A stretch of 64,000 bases of DNA, taken from contig NZ_RHPJ01000002.1 in the NCBI RefSeq assembly GCF_004786095.1, forward strand, positions 62,001 through 126,000. The letters run 5' to 3'. Under the pieces are notes generated by a model. The model did no database searches and was not told where the DNA came from. It was given only the letters and a program-made list of their open reading frames with translations. The stretch comes from Serinibacter arcticus (GTDB lineage: Bacteria; Actinomycetota; Actinomycetes; Actinomycetales; Beutenbergiaceae). The position numbers and the translations under genes were made by a program. Of the stretch, positions 38,396 through 45,652 are shown one piece after another (within the stretch, counting starts at the first letter, position 1; every line of letters starts with the position of its first letter).

Positions 38396-39645
38396 CCGGT
38401 CTCCGACGCGGCCGGCTCGGCACGCTCGGCGTCCAGCTCCGCGTTGAGGATGCCGCCGAGCAGCACCACGATGCTGCCGAGCCACAGCCACAGCACGCCG
38501 GCCAGCACGAGGCTGAGCATCTGGCCCGCGGCCTGCACGACGGCGGCGGCACCGGCGTCGGACGCGACGACGTCGGGCGCCGCGAGCCGCACGTAGAGCA
38601 TGAAGCCCGACGACACGAGCAGCAGCCCGAGCGACCCGACGACGGCGCCGGGCACGCACTGCCGCCACGTCTGCCGCACGTTCGGGGCGTAGCGGTACAG
38701 CAGGGTGAGGAAGGCCAGGCCGATCGCGAACGCCACCGGCCAGCGCAGGGCGTCCCACGAGACGCGGAACGCGTCGCCGAGCCCGAGGTTCTCGGCGATC
38801 GTGGCACCGTCACCGAGCAGCGGGCCGACCACGACCAGCAGCGTCACCGTCACCAGGGTGACCAGGGCCCCGAGCGTGAAGAGCAGCCCGAGGGCGAGCT
38901 GGGCGACGACGTTGCGTCGGGCCTCGACCCGGTAGGCGTCGTCCAGCGCGCGCACCGCGGCGCGGAACACGCGGCTGGCGAGGAACAGCGTGACGGCCAG
39001 GGCCCCGACGGCGAAGCCCGTGCGCTCCTCGCTCAGCAGGCCGTCGACGAGCGGTGCGAGCACGTTGCTCGCGACCTGCTCGGCGAAGATCGAGGTCAGT
39101 GCATCGACGATGGCGGTGCGGATCTCGGTCACCTGCGCATCTCCGAGGAGCGGGCGCAGGAACCCCAGGCTCGAGCCGAGCGCCGTCGCGATCGGCACGA
39201 GCGAGATCAGCGCGTAGTAGCTCATCTCGGCGGCGAGTCCGGTCACGCGCACGTCGCCCGCCCGCAGCACCGAGCGGGTGCTCAGCGCCACGGGGTTCAA
39301 CCCGCGAACGCGCGGCCCGAACGTGTCCGCACGGTGCTCGACCCGCTCGCGGATCGTCGGACCCTCCGGACGACGCTCCTGCCAGCGCCGCAGCGGCCGC
39401 AGCACGACGTCGACGATCACCCCGCCCACGAGGACGGCGAACGCCCCTGCGGCGGCCGCCGCAGCCACGGCGCCGAGCGTGCGCCCGAGGCTCGGCGGCT
39501 GTTCCGCCAGCACCAGGGTCACGACGGCGACCCCCACCGCCACGAGCATCGTCGAGGCGGGCGGCGGCATCCGGTCGTGCACCCACCGGACCCGACGCGC
39601 GAGGACGGCGACCACCAGACCGACGACGACGGAGGTGGCGAGCAC
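38359..39645 (-). CDS. YihY/virulence factor BrkB family membrane protein
   Basis: Polytopic membrane protein of the YihY family, 428 residues. Two N-terminal helices precede the YihY core, recognisable from GLAAEMSYYALISLVPIATA through ASRVFRAAVRALDDAYR and LTLLYRYAPNVRQTWRQCVP to the final helix LVLAGVLWLWLGSIVVLLGG. The function is not established, and older descriptions as RNase BN are wrong. The extra N-terminal pair of helices is not in the basic family. Its C-terminal 12 codons overlap the convergent VOC gene. Confidence 0.85.
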   Translation of the reverse strand: MLATSVVVGLVVAVLARRVRWVHDRMPPPASTMLVAVGVAVVTLVLAEQPPSLGRTLGAVAAAAAAGAFAVLVGGVIVDVVLRPLRRWQERRPEGPTIRERVEHRADTFGPRVRGLNPVALSTRSVLRAGDVRVTGLAAEMSYYALISLVPIATALGSSLGFLRPLLGDAQVTEIRTAIVDALTSIFAEQVASNVLAPLVDGLLSEERTGFAVGALAVTLFLASRVFRAAVRALDDAYRVEARRNVVAQLALGLLFTLGALVTLVTVTLLVVVGPLLGDGATIAENLGLGDAFRVSWDALRWPVAFAIGLAFLTLLYRYAPNVRQTWRQCVPGAVVGSLGLLLVSSGFMLYVRLAAPDVVASDAGAAAVVQAAGQMLSLVLAGVLWLWLGSIVVLLGGILNAELDAERAEPAASETGQRVADPETRST

Positions 39646-39670
39646 GGATCTCCTCGGACGGCGGTAAGGC

Positions 39671-39713
39671 GAACGGGGCGGGCCGCGCCCGGTGGGGCGT
39701 GCCCACCCCGTTC
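39671..39713 (-). terminator. Terminator downstream of the Ala-rich membrane protein gene
   Basis: GAACGGGGCGGGC (39671-39683) pairs with GCCCACCCCGTTC (39701-39713) with one mismatch, around a 17-base loop. It lies 34 bases beyond the stop of the minus-strand 326-residue protein gene. Confidence 0.6.
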
Positions 39714-39747
39714 GGGTGGTGCGAGCTTCAGCGACTGAGCGCTGCGA

Positions 39748-40728
39748 TCACTCCTGCGTGGTGTCCTCGCGGGAGTCGACCTCGCCCTCGGTGTCGCCGG
39801 CACGACGGCGCGCGCGCGGCTTCGGCTTCGGCGTGCCGCCGGCCTCGTCGTCGCCCCACTGGCCCTCGGCGTTGACCGGCTTCTCGGCCCCGTCGGAGCC
39901 GGAGTCGACGGCGTCGGTGACCTTGTCCTTGACGTCGGACGCGGCCTCCTTCACGCCCGAGGCGGCCTCGTGCAGCGCCGCCTCCGCCTCCTCGACGACC
40001 GAGGTGCCCTCGACGTCCTCGTCGGAGTCGGCGACGGCGTCGACCAGCGCCTCCACCACGGACTCGTCCGAGGCGTCGGGGGCCGAGGCGGCCACGGCGG
40101 ACGCCGAGGCGCCGTCGTCGTCGCTCGCGACGTCCTCCCAGTACTCCTCCGCCCACGGGTCGTCCAGCGGCTGGGTACGGCGCCACACGAGGTAGCCGGC
40201 GGCCGCGGCGGCCGCACCGGCGGCGATCCACCCGATCGTCTTGCCGACGCTCGAGGACGACCTGCCGACCTCGACCTTGCCGGCCTTCTCGGAGACGGCG
40301 TGCGCCGCCTTGTCGGTCGCCTTGACCAGCTTGCTGGCCGCGGTGTCGACGCCCTTGGCGGCGACGCTCCCGGCGTTCTCGCTCGCGTCGGCGGCAGCCT
40401 TGGCGGCGTCCTGCATCGCCGCGACCACGCGCGGGATGATGACGTCGACCAGCGCGTCGTGCGCGGAGTCGGTGGCGCCCTTGGCCTTCACGGCGGCGAC
40501 GTCGGTCAGGTCGGACGCCTTGCCGGCGAACTCCTCGACCTTCGGTCCGGCGACCTTGACGCCGGCCTTCCACGCCTGCTCGACCCTGGGGGCGGCCCAG
40601 TCCTTGGCGGCCTCGACGTGCGGGGTCGCCCACTCCACGCCGTGCTCCGCGAGCGCCTTCGCCTGCTTGCTCGCCGCGACGACCTGCTCGCGGATCTCGT
40701 CGGGCTCGATGTTGACCTTGCGTCCCAT
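39748..40728 (-). CDS. Ala-rich membrane protein of unknown function
   Basis: Not assigned to a family with confidence. The 326 residues contain a long amphipathic Ala/Lys/Asp/Val-rich region (about 1-150) of repeated helical steps such as AAKDWAAPRVEQAWKAG, then a single membrane helix (IGWIAAGAAAAAAGYLVWRR, about 165-184), an acidic Ser/Ala-rich region and a basic tail with PKPKPRARRR. The layout recalls actinobacterial DUF5324-type proteins, but this is a resemblance only. The start at 40728 was chosen because GGGAG precedes it; the frame continues upstream. It diverges from the peptidyl-prolyl isomerase gene. Confidence 0.7.
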   Translation of the reverse strand: MGRKVNIEPDEIREQVVAASKQAKALAEHGVEWATPHVEAAKDWAAPRVEQAWKAGVKVAGPKVEEFAGKASDLTDVAAVKAKGATDSAHDALVDVIIPRVVAAMQDAAKAAADASENAGSVAAKGVDTAASKLVKATDKAAHAVSEKAGKVEVGRSSSSVGKTIGWIAAGAAAAAAGYLVWRRTQPLDDPWAEEYWEDVASDDDGASASAVAASAPDASDESVVEALVDAVADSDEDVEGTSVVEEAEAALHEAASGVKEAASDVKDKVTDAVDSGSDGAEKPVNAEGQWGDDEAGGTPKPKPRARRRAGDTEGEVDSREDTTQE

Positions 40729-40859
40729 GGGTGCTCCCTCGCTCTCCGGGGCGGGTGGCCACGGATCGGTGATGCCAGTCATTCCATACTGCCACCGTCG
40801 GCACGGCTGTGCAGCACCCTTGCCGGACACCCGCGCCCGATCGGTGGGACAATGGAGGT

Positions 40860-41381
40860 ATGAACGCTGTCATCCACACGTCCGTCGGCGACATCACCGT
40901 CGAGCTGCTCCCCCACCACGCGCCCAAGACCGTGGCGAACTTCGTCGGCCTCGCCGACGGCTCCAAGGAGTGGACCGACCCCGCGACCGGCGCCAAGGCC
41001 GACCGTCCGCTCTACGACGGCACGATCTTCCACCGCGTCATCCCCAACTTCATGATCCAGGGCGGCGACCCGCTCGGCTCGGGCCGCGGCGGCCCCGGCT
41101 ACTCCTTCGACGACGAGATCCACCCGGAGCTGTCCTTCCGCGAGACCTACCTCCTCGCCATGGCCAACGCCGGCAAGATCGCGGGCCGCGGCACCAACGG
41201 CTCGCAGTTCTTCATCACGACGGCGCCGACCACCCACCTCCAGGGCAAGCACACGATCTTCGGCAAGGTCACGGACGCGGCCAGCCGCGCCGTCGTCGAC
41301 ACGATCTCCGGCACGCGCACCGGCGCGGGCGACCGTCCGGTCGAGGACGTCGTCATCACCGGCATCGACATCACCGAGTAG
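40860..41381 (+). CDS. Peptidyl-prolyl cis-trans isomerase (cyclophilin type)
   Basis: Cytoplasmic cyclophilin, 173 residues, that speeds prolyl bond isomerisation during folding. The active-site landmarks are FHRVIPNFMIQGGDP (catalytic Arg), GTNGSQFFITT and HTIFGKVTD. The ATG at 40860 was chosen because GGAGGT directly abuts it, too close for normal initiation; GACAAT at 40848-40853 ends 6 bases earlier, so a leaderless mRNA is likely. This gene near the origin corresponds to ppiA of mycobacteria. It is followed by the rhomboid gene. Confidence 0.95.
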   Translation: MNAVIHTSVGDITVELLPHHAPKTVANFVGLADGSKEWTDPATGAKADRPLYDGTIFHRVIPNFMIQGGDPLGSGRGGPGYSFDDEIHPELSFRETYLLAMANAGKIAGRGTNGSQFFITTAPTTHLQGKHTIFGKVTDAASRAVVDTISGTRTGAGDRPVEDVVITGIDITE

Positions 41382-41437
41382 CACCCGCACCACGCCGCAG
41401 TCCCCCACGTCGCCACGATGCAGAGGATCTCTCGACC

Positions 41438-42436
41438 ATGAGCGGTTTCGGAGGCTACGGCTCGAGCCCCCACCCCGGCCAGGACCCCGTTCCCGGCCAG
41501 GGTGGGGGCTCGCCCTCGTTCGGCCAGGGTCAGGGGTACGGGCAGCAGCAGCCGTACGGGCAGTCGTTCGGGCAGCAGCAGCCCGGCTACGGCGCACCCG
41601 TGCCGCCGCAGCAGCCGGCGTACGGCGGAGGTGGCGCACCGACGTGTCCGCGACACCCCGACCGCGTCTCCTACGTCTCGTGCCAGCGGTGCGGGCGCCC
41701 CGCGTGCCCGGAGTGCCAGCGGTCCGCGACCGTCGGCATCCACTGCGTCGACTGCGCCGGGGCGGCCGCTCGCACGCGCCCCCAGGTGCGGACCGTGCTC
41801 GGCGGCGTCGACCGGGGCGGCCCGCCGGTCATCACTTACACGATCATGGCGATCTGCGTCGTGCTCGAGCTGCTGCGCTACCTCGCGCTCCCGCTTTACC
41901 AGGAGATCTACACCCAGCTCGTGTTCTGGCCCCCGTTCGCGGCGTCGGAGCCCTACCGGTTCCTGACGTCGACGGTCCTGCACGGCGGGATCATGCACCT
42001 CGCGTTCAACATGTACGCGCTGTTCATCGTCGGACGCGACCTCGAGCGCCTGCTCGGCCGCGCGCGCTACCTGACCCTGTACCTGCTCTCCGCCGTCGGC
42101 GGATCGGTCGTGTACCTGCTGATCCAGGGTCTCGACGCCGCCCCCGTCGTCGGCGCCTCGGGCGGCGTGTTCGGTCTCTTCGGAGCATTCGCGATCCTGC
42201 TGCGTCGGTTCGGCCGGGACCCGCGTCAGATCCTCGTGCTGATCGGCATCAACGCCGTGATCGGCTTCGTCCTGCCGGGCATCGCGTGGCAGGCGCACCT
42301 CGGCGGTCTGCTGGTGGGTGCCGGCCTCGCCGCCCTCTACGCCTACGTCCCGCGTGAGCGGGCGTGGCTCCACTGGGCCGGCAGCGGCGCCGTGCTCGCG
42401 CTGCTCGCGGGAGTGAGCGCCGCCGTTCTCCTCTGA
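41438..42436 (+). CDS. Rhomboid family intramembrane serine protease
   Basis: Membrane protease cutting within membranes. The 332 residues begin with a Gln/Gly/Tyr/Pro-rich low-complexity region (1-65), then a B-box-like zinc-binding segment with paired Cys/His (TCPRHPDRVSYVSCQRCGRP, then CPECQ and CVDC), and six or seven membrane helices. Catalytic motifs are HLAFNMYALFIVG, Ser in GASGGVFGLFGA near 238, and His in WQAHLGGLLVG near 285. The N-terminal zinc domain is typical of actinobacterial rhomboids. It lies 56 bases after the isomerase gene. Confidence 0.93.
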   Translation: MSGFGGYGSSPHPGQDPVPGQGGGSPSFGQGQGYGQQQPYGQSFGQQQPGYGAPVPPQQPAYGGGGAPTCPRHPDRVSYVSCQRCGRPACPECQRSATVGIHCVDCAGAAARTRPQVRTVLGGVDRGGPPVITYTIMAICVVLELLRYLALPLYQEIYTQLVFWPPFAASEPYRFLTSTVLHGGIMHLAFNMYALFIVGRDLERLLGRARYLTLYLLSAVGGSVVYLLIQGLDAAPVVGASGGVFGLFGAFAILLRRFGRDPRQILVLIGINAVIGFVLPGIAWQAHLGGLLVGAGLAALYAYVPRERAWLHWAGSGAVLALLAGVSAAVLL

Positions 42437-42485
42437 CGCCGCCGTCCGGCTGACCCGCACCTCGGCCGCCACCCGCAGCCAGCTG

Positions 42486-42625
42486 CTCCGCCGAGAACGG
42501 CGGGTGCTGCTCCGCGGCCACCGTCGAGCCGCAAGGGCCGTTCTCGGCGGAGTACCGCAGCGTCGGGAACGGCGGGTGCGGCTCGGGGAGCCCCGTCGAG
42601 CCGCGCGGAGCGTTCTCGGCGAGGG
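42486..42625. repeat. 72-bp tandem repeat with long hairpin, downstream of the rhomboid gene
   Basis: Two 72-base copies start at 42492 and 42564; they share GAACGGCGGGTGC, CCGTCGAGCCGC and CGTTCTCGGCG. In the first copy, 16 bases (42486-42501) are perfectly complementary to 42537-42552, giving a long stem with a 35-base loop; the second copy has a decayed stem. It follows the rhomboid stop by 50 bases and may act as a terminator, or be a dispersed folded repeat. Confidence 0.8.
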
Positions 42626-42655
42626 ATGTCGGACCGTCGTCACCGGCTGTCCGTG

Positions 42656-42800
42656 AACGACACAGGTGTTGTTCTCCCCAGAGGTATCCACAGGCTGGGG
42701 ACAGCCGTTCGGCCCAGTGCCATGACCTGCGGCGTCGTGCTCGGATCCGGCAAATGACACCGATGTAGTTCTCCACAGGGTTACCCACACGTGGGGACAA
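42656..42800. repeat. Pair of 48-bp direct repeats with DnaA-box-like cores
   Basis: Two imperfect copies (42656-42704 and 42753-42800) share the pattern GACAC..GTGTWGTTCTCC, a partial palindrome, then a (T)ATCCACAG or TACCCACAC core and GGGGACA. The cores resemble DnaA boxes. No coding sequence was seen here. It lies beyond the crgA terminator. Confidence 0.7.
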
Positions 42801-42836
42801 CTCAGGGCCGGAACCGTCGTCGGTTCCGGCCCTGAG
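42801..42836 (-). terminator. Strong terminator after crgA
   Basis: CTCAGGGCCGGAACC (42801-42815) and GGTTCCGGCCCTGAG (42822-42836) form a perfect 15-bp stem with a 6-base loop, 50 bases beyond the crgA stop on the minus strand. Confidence 0.85.
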
Positions 42837-42885
42837 TGGGGTCGAGCGGGGGTGCTGCGTCGATGCAGCGGGGGTGGTCCGTCCG

Positions 42886-43134
42886 TCAGCGCCAGCGCAT
42901 CGTCATGCCGAAGCCGACGAGGATGAAACCGAAGCCGACGGCGAGGTTCCAGCTCCCCAGCGGCGGGATCGGCAGGCGACCCTGGCTGATGTAGGTCACC
43001 ACGACCCACACGAGGCCGAGGATCAGCAGCGCGATGAAGGTGGGCGCGAACCACGGCGGGTTCGGGCCCTCCTCGCGCGCGACGGGGGCGGGCTTGGGGG
43101 TGACCGGCTTCTTGCGGGACCGGGACTCGGGCAC
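42886..43134 (-). CDS. crgA: Cell division protein CrgA
   Basis: Small membrane protein of the actinobacterial divisome that interacts with FtsZ, FtsQ, FtsI and PBPs. The 82 residues have a basic N-terminus (VPESRSRKKPVTPKPAPVA), then NPPWFAPTFIALLILGLVWV for the first membrane helix, and a second helix near the end (LAVGFGFILVGFGMTMRWR). The GTG start at 43134 follows GAGGAG with a 5-6-base spacer. It lies beside DUF881, sortase E and pabA, as in mycobacteria and streptomycetes. Confidence 0.95.
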   Translation of the reverse strand: MPESRSRKKPVTPKPAPVAREEGPNPPWFAPTFIALLILGLVWVVVTYISQGRLPIPPLGSWNLAVGFGFILVGFGMTMRWR

Positions 43135-43225
43135 AACTACTCCTCGATCGGCGTGAGTGCAACGATCCAGGGTATCGGTCGCGGACCGTAAACTCTTCAC
43201 CATCGCGTCAGACGGGGGAGGCATC

Positions 43226-43948
43226 GTGCGTCCAGGCAGCATCCGGACCCGCCTCCTGGGGCGCCCGTCCCTCACCGTCGCGCTCGTCGCCTTCGTCGCG
43301 GGCGTCCTGTTCGCCACCAGCGCCACGCTGTTCGCGGGGTTCGACGACGGCCGCCCCCGCGATCTCCGCTCCCTCGTCGCCGAGGAGAGCGAGCGGCTGA
43401 CGGAGCGCAACGAGACGGTCGCCGAGCTCCGCGCCGAGGTCACCACGCTCCAGGAGAGCTTCGAGGTCGACGTCGCCGAGCCCGACGCGGACGTGCTCCT
43501 CGCGGTCGGGCAGGAGGAGGTGAGCGGCGAGGGCGTCGCGGTCACGCTCGCGGACGCCCCGGCGTCGTCCTCCTCCGACAACCCCGACGACCTCGTGGTG
43601 CACCAGCAGGACCTCCAGTCCGTGGTCAACGCGCTGTGGGCGGGGGGCGCCGACGCCGTCGCTGTGCAGGGTCAGCGCATCATCGCCACCAGCGCCGTGC
43701 GGTGCGTCGGCAACGTCCTCCTCCTGCACGGCCGCACCTACTCCCCGCCCTACGTGATCGAGGCGATCGGCGATCCGGAGTCGTTGACCGACGCCGTCGA
43801 GAGCGATCCCGGCGTCCGCCTCTTCCAGCAGTACGTCGACGCCTACGGGCTCGGTTTCTCCCTCACCCAGCAGACCGGCCTCGATCTGGACGCCTACACC
43901 GGCACGCGTACGCTCTCCTACGCGACCGCCGCCGAAGGGACACGATGA
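43226..43948 (+). CDS. DUF881 membrane-anchored protein
   Basis: Extracytoplasmic protein of the DUF881 family, found next to crgA. The 240 residues have one N-terminal membrane helix (about 13-36), a short coiled coil (SLVAEESERLTERNETVAEL) and the DUF881 domain (SGEGVAVTLADAP, DLQSVVNALWAGGADAVAVQ, SPPYVIEAIGDP). Function unknown; association with cell division is inferred from context. The GTG at 43226 follows GGGGGAGG, and TAAACT at 43188-43193 is a likely -10. The end overlaps the sortase gene by 4 bases. Confidence 0.88.
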   Translation: MRPGSIRTRLLGRPSLTVALVAFVAGVLFATSATLFAGFDDGRPRDLRSLVAEESERLTERNETVAELRAEVTTLQESFEVDVAEPDADVLLAVGQEEVSGEGVAVTLADAPASSSSDNPDDLVVHQQDLQSVVNALWAGGADAVAVQGQRIIATSAVRCVGNVLLLHGRTYSPPYVIEAIGDPESLTDAVESDPGVRLFQQYVDAYGLGFSLTQQTGLDLDAYTGTRTLSYATAAEGTR

Positions 43949-44709
43949 CCACCGCCGAGATCGCCCCTCCCGTGCGGCACCGTCGACGCCGCTCGCGCGG
44001 TGGCGCGGGATCCGCGTTCGTCGGGTTCCTCGGGGAGCTCCTCATCACGGCGGGGCTCCTGCTCGGGCTGTTCGTGGCGTGGCAGCTGTGGTGGACCGAC
44101 GTCGAGGCGGAGCAGCTGCAGACCTCCCTCTCCGAGACGCTCGACGCCGAGCTGCCGGACTCGCCCGCCGTCGTCGCGCCGCCGCAGGTCGACGAGCCCC
44201 CGCCCGTCGCCGAGGCGCCGCTGGACGCGACGACGTTCGCCCGCCTGTGGGTGCCGCGCTGGGACAGCGGGGACGACGCCTACCGCCGGACCATCTCCGA
44301 GGGCACCGACCGCGCGACCGTGCTGGACGTGCTCGGCATCGGGCACTACACCGACACCGCGATGCCGGGCGACATCGGCAACTTCGCGCTCGCCGGGCAT
44401 CGACAGAGCCACGGCAAGCCGTTCTACGACATCCCCACGCTCGAGGTCGGCGACGACCTGGTGGTGGAGACGGCGGAGGCCTGGTACGTCTACAAGGTCA
44501 CGGACAGCCTCATCGTGACGCCCAGCCAGACCGAGGTCATCGCCGCCAACCCCTCCGACCCGTCCGCCGCACCGACGGCGGCGTCGATCACCCTGACCAC
44601 CTGCCACCCGCTGTTCTCGACGCGGGAGCGCTACATCGTGCACGGCACGCTGGACAGCTGGGTGCCGCGCGACGCCGGCCGTCCGGCCGAGCTCGGAGGA
44701 GAGGCCTGA
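43945..44709 (+). CDS. srtE: Class E sortase
   Basis: Membrane-bound transpeptidase that anchors exported proteins to the wall, class E (prefers LAXTG-type signals in actinobacteria). The 254 residues have one N-terminal membrane helix (about 25-50), a Pro/Glu-rich stem, and the sortase domain with the catalytic His in FALAGHRQSHGKPFYDI near 150, Cys in TLTTCHPLF near 218, and Arg in STRERYIVHG. It overlaps DUF881 upstream and a 51-residue membrane peptide downstream by one base. Confidence 0.92.
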   Translation: MTTAEIAPPVRHRRRRSRGGAGSAFVGFLGELLITAGLLLGLFVAWQLWWTDVEAEQLQTSLSETLDAELPDSPAVVAPPQVDEPPPVAEAPLDATTFARLWVPRWDSGDDAYRRTISEGTDRATVLDVLGIGHYTDTAMPGDIGNFALAGHRQSHGKPFYDIPTLEVGDDLVVETAEAWYVYKVTDSLIVTPSQTEVIAANPSDPSAAPTAASITLTTCHPLFSTRERYIVHGTLDSWVPRDAGRPAELGGEA

Positions 44710-44864
44710 TGTACGGAGCGATCTGGCGGGTCCTGCCCGGCCCGACCTGGCTCAAGGCGATCGAGGCGCTGATCCTCGCCCTCGCCGTCGTGGCGGCGCT
44801 GTTCCTGTGGGTCTTCCCCGCGGTCGCGCCGCTGCTCCCGTTCGACCAGCAGACGGTGGAGTAG
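44709..44864 (+). CDS. Small membrane peptide between srtE and pabA
   Basis: A 51-residue peptide, MYGAIWRVLPGPTWLKAIEA at the start followed by one membrane helix (ALILALAVVAALFLWVFP) and a short polar end. The ATG shares its A with the sortase stop (TGATG), so translation is coupled. Short membrane proteins with this WRVLPGP opening are common at this place in actinobacteria; function unknown. Confidence 0.75.
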   Translation: MYGAIWRVLPGPTWLKAIEALILALAVVAALFLWVFPAVAPLLPFDQQTVE

Positions 44865-44869
44865 ACCGC

Positions 44870-45538
44870 ATGACAGATCTCCCGACCCACGGGGCCGCAC
44901 CGCGGATCCTCGTCGTCGACAACTACGACAGCTTCGTCTACACGATCGTGGGCTACCTCGAGCAGCTCGGGGCCGAGACGACCGTGGTGCGCAACGACGC
45001 TCTCGCCGGCACGCCGGAGGAGCTCGCGGAGTTCGACGGCGTCCTGATCTCGCCCGGACCGGGGACGCCCGCCGGCGCCGGTGCGTCGATGGACGTGATC
45101 GCGGCGTGCGCCGTCACCGTCACCCCGATGCTCGGCGTCTGCCTCGGCCACCAGGCGCTCGCGGAGGTCTACGGCGGCGTCGTGACGCACTCGCAGGAGC
45201 TCATGCACGGCAAGACCTCCGCCGTTGCGCACGACGACGGCGGCCTGTTCGACGGACTGGCTGCACCCTTCACGGCGACCCGTTACCACTCGCTCGCCGT
45301 CGTCACCGAGACGGTGCCGGACGAGCTCGAGGTGACCGCGTGGACCGGCGGCGACGGCACGCCGCGCATCGTGATGGCGCTGTCGCACCGCGAGCTGCCG
45401 CTGCACGGCGTGCAGTTCCACCCCGAGTCGGTGCTCACCGAGGGCGGGCACCGGCTGTTCGCGAACTGGCTCGCGATGGTGGGCGACGACGGCGCCGTGG
45501 CGCGCAGCGAGGGCATGCGCCCGCTCGCGCCGCTCTGA
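44870..45538 (+). CDS. pabA: Class I glutamine amidotransferase (PabA/TrpG-like)
   Basis: Glutaminase subunit that feeds ammonia to aminodeoxychorismate or anthranilate synthase (folate or tryptophan). The 222 residues contain RILVVDNYDSFVYTIVGYL, the nucleophile Cys in MLGVCLGHQALAEVYGG and the His/Glu pair in VQFHPESVLTEGGH. The ATG is at 44870, 5 bases after the small peptide. The matching synthase subunit is not in this window. In mycobacteria the same position is called trpG or pabA; which acceptor it uses is not decided here. Confidence 0.92.
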   Translation: MTDLPTHGAAPRILVVDNYDSFVYTIVGYLEQLGAETTVVRNDALAGTPEELAEFDGVLISPGPGTPAGAGASMDVIAACAVTVTPMLGVCLGHQALAEVYGGVVTHSQELMHGKTSAVAHDDGGLFDGLAAPFTATRYHSLAVVTETVPDELEVTAWTGGDGTPRIVMALSHRELPLHGVQFHPESVLTEGGHRLFANWLAMVGDDGAVARSEGMRPLAPL

Positions 45539-45541
45539 GGG

Positions 45542-45584
45542 GCACGGAAAGTACCTCGCGAACGCCCGAAAGTGCCTCGCGAAT
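45542..45584. repeat. Two-unit copy of the 21-bp repeat family, inverted
   Basis: On the minus strand this holds two units of the repeat seen at 18679-18783. The unit at 45563-45584 is identical over 22 bases to 18678-18699, and the next unit (45542-45562) ends with CGCGAGGTACTTTCCGTGC. It begins 3 bases after the pabA stop and precedes a terminator. Confidence 0.9.
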
Positions 45585-45597
45585 GAGACAGGATGAA

Positions 45598-45637
45598 CGA
45601 CGAACGGCCCCGGGCTGGTGCCCGGGGCCGTTCGTCG
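45598..45637. terminator. Bidirectional terminator between pabA and pknB
   Basis: CGACGAACGGCCCCGGGC (45598-45615) and its exact complement (45620-45637) form an 18-bp stem with a 4-base loop, between the convergent ends of pabA and pknB. It probably ends both. Confidence 0.9.
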
Positions 45638-45652
45638 TGGTGTGCAGAGGCG

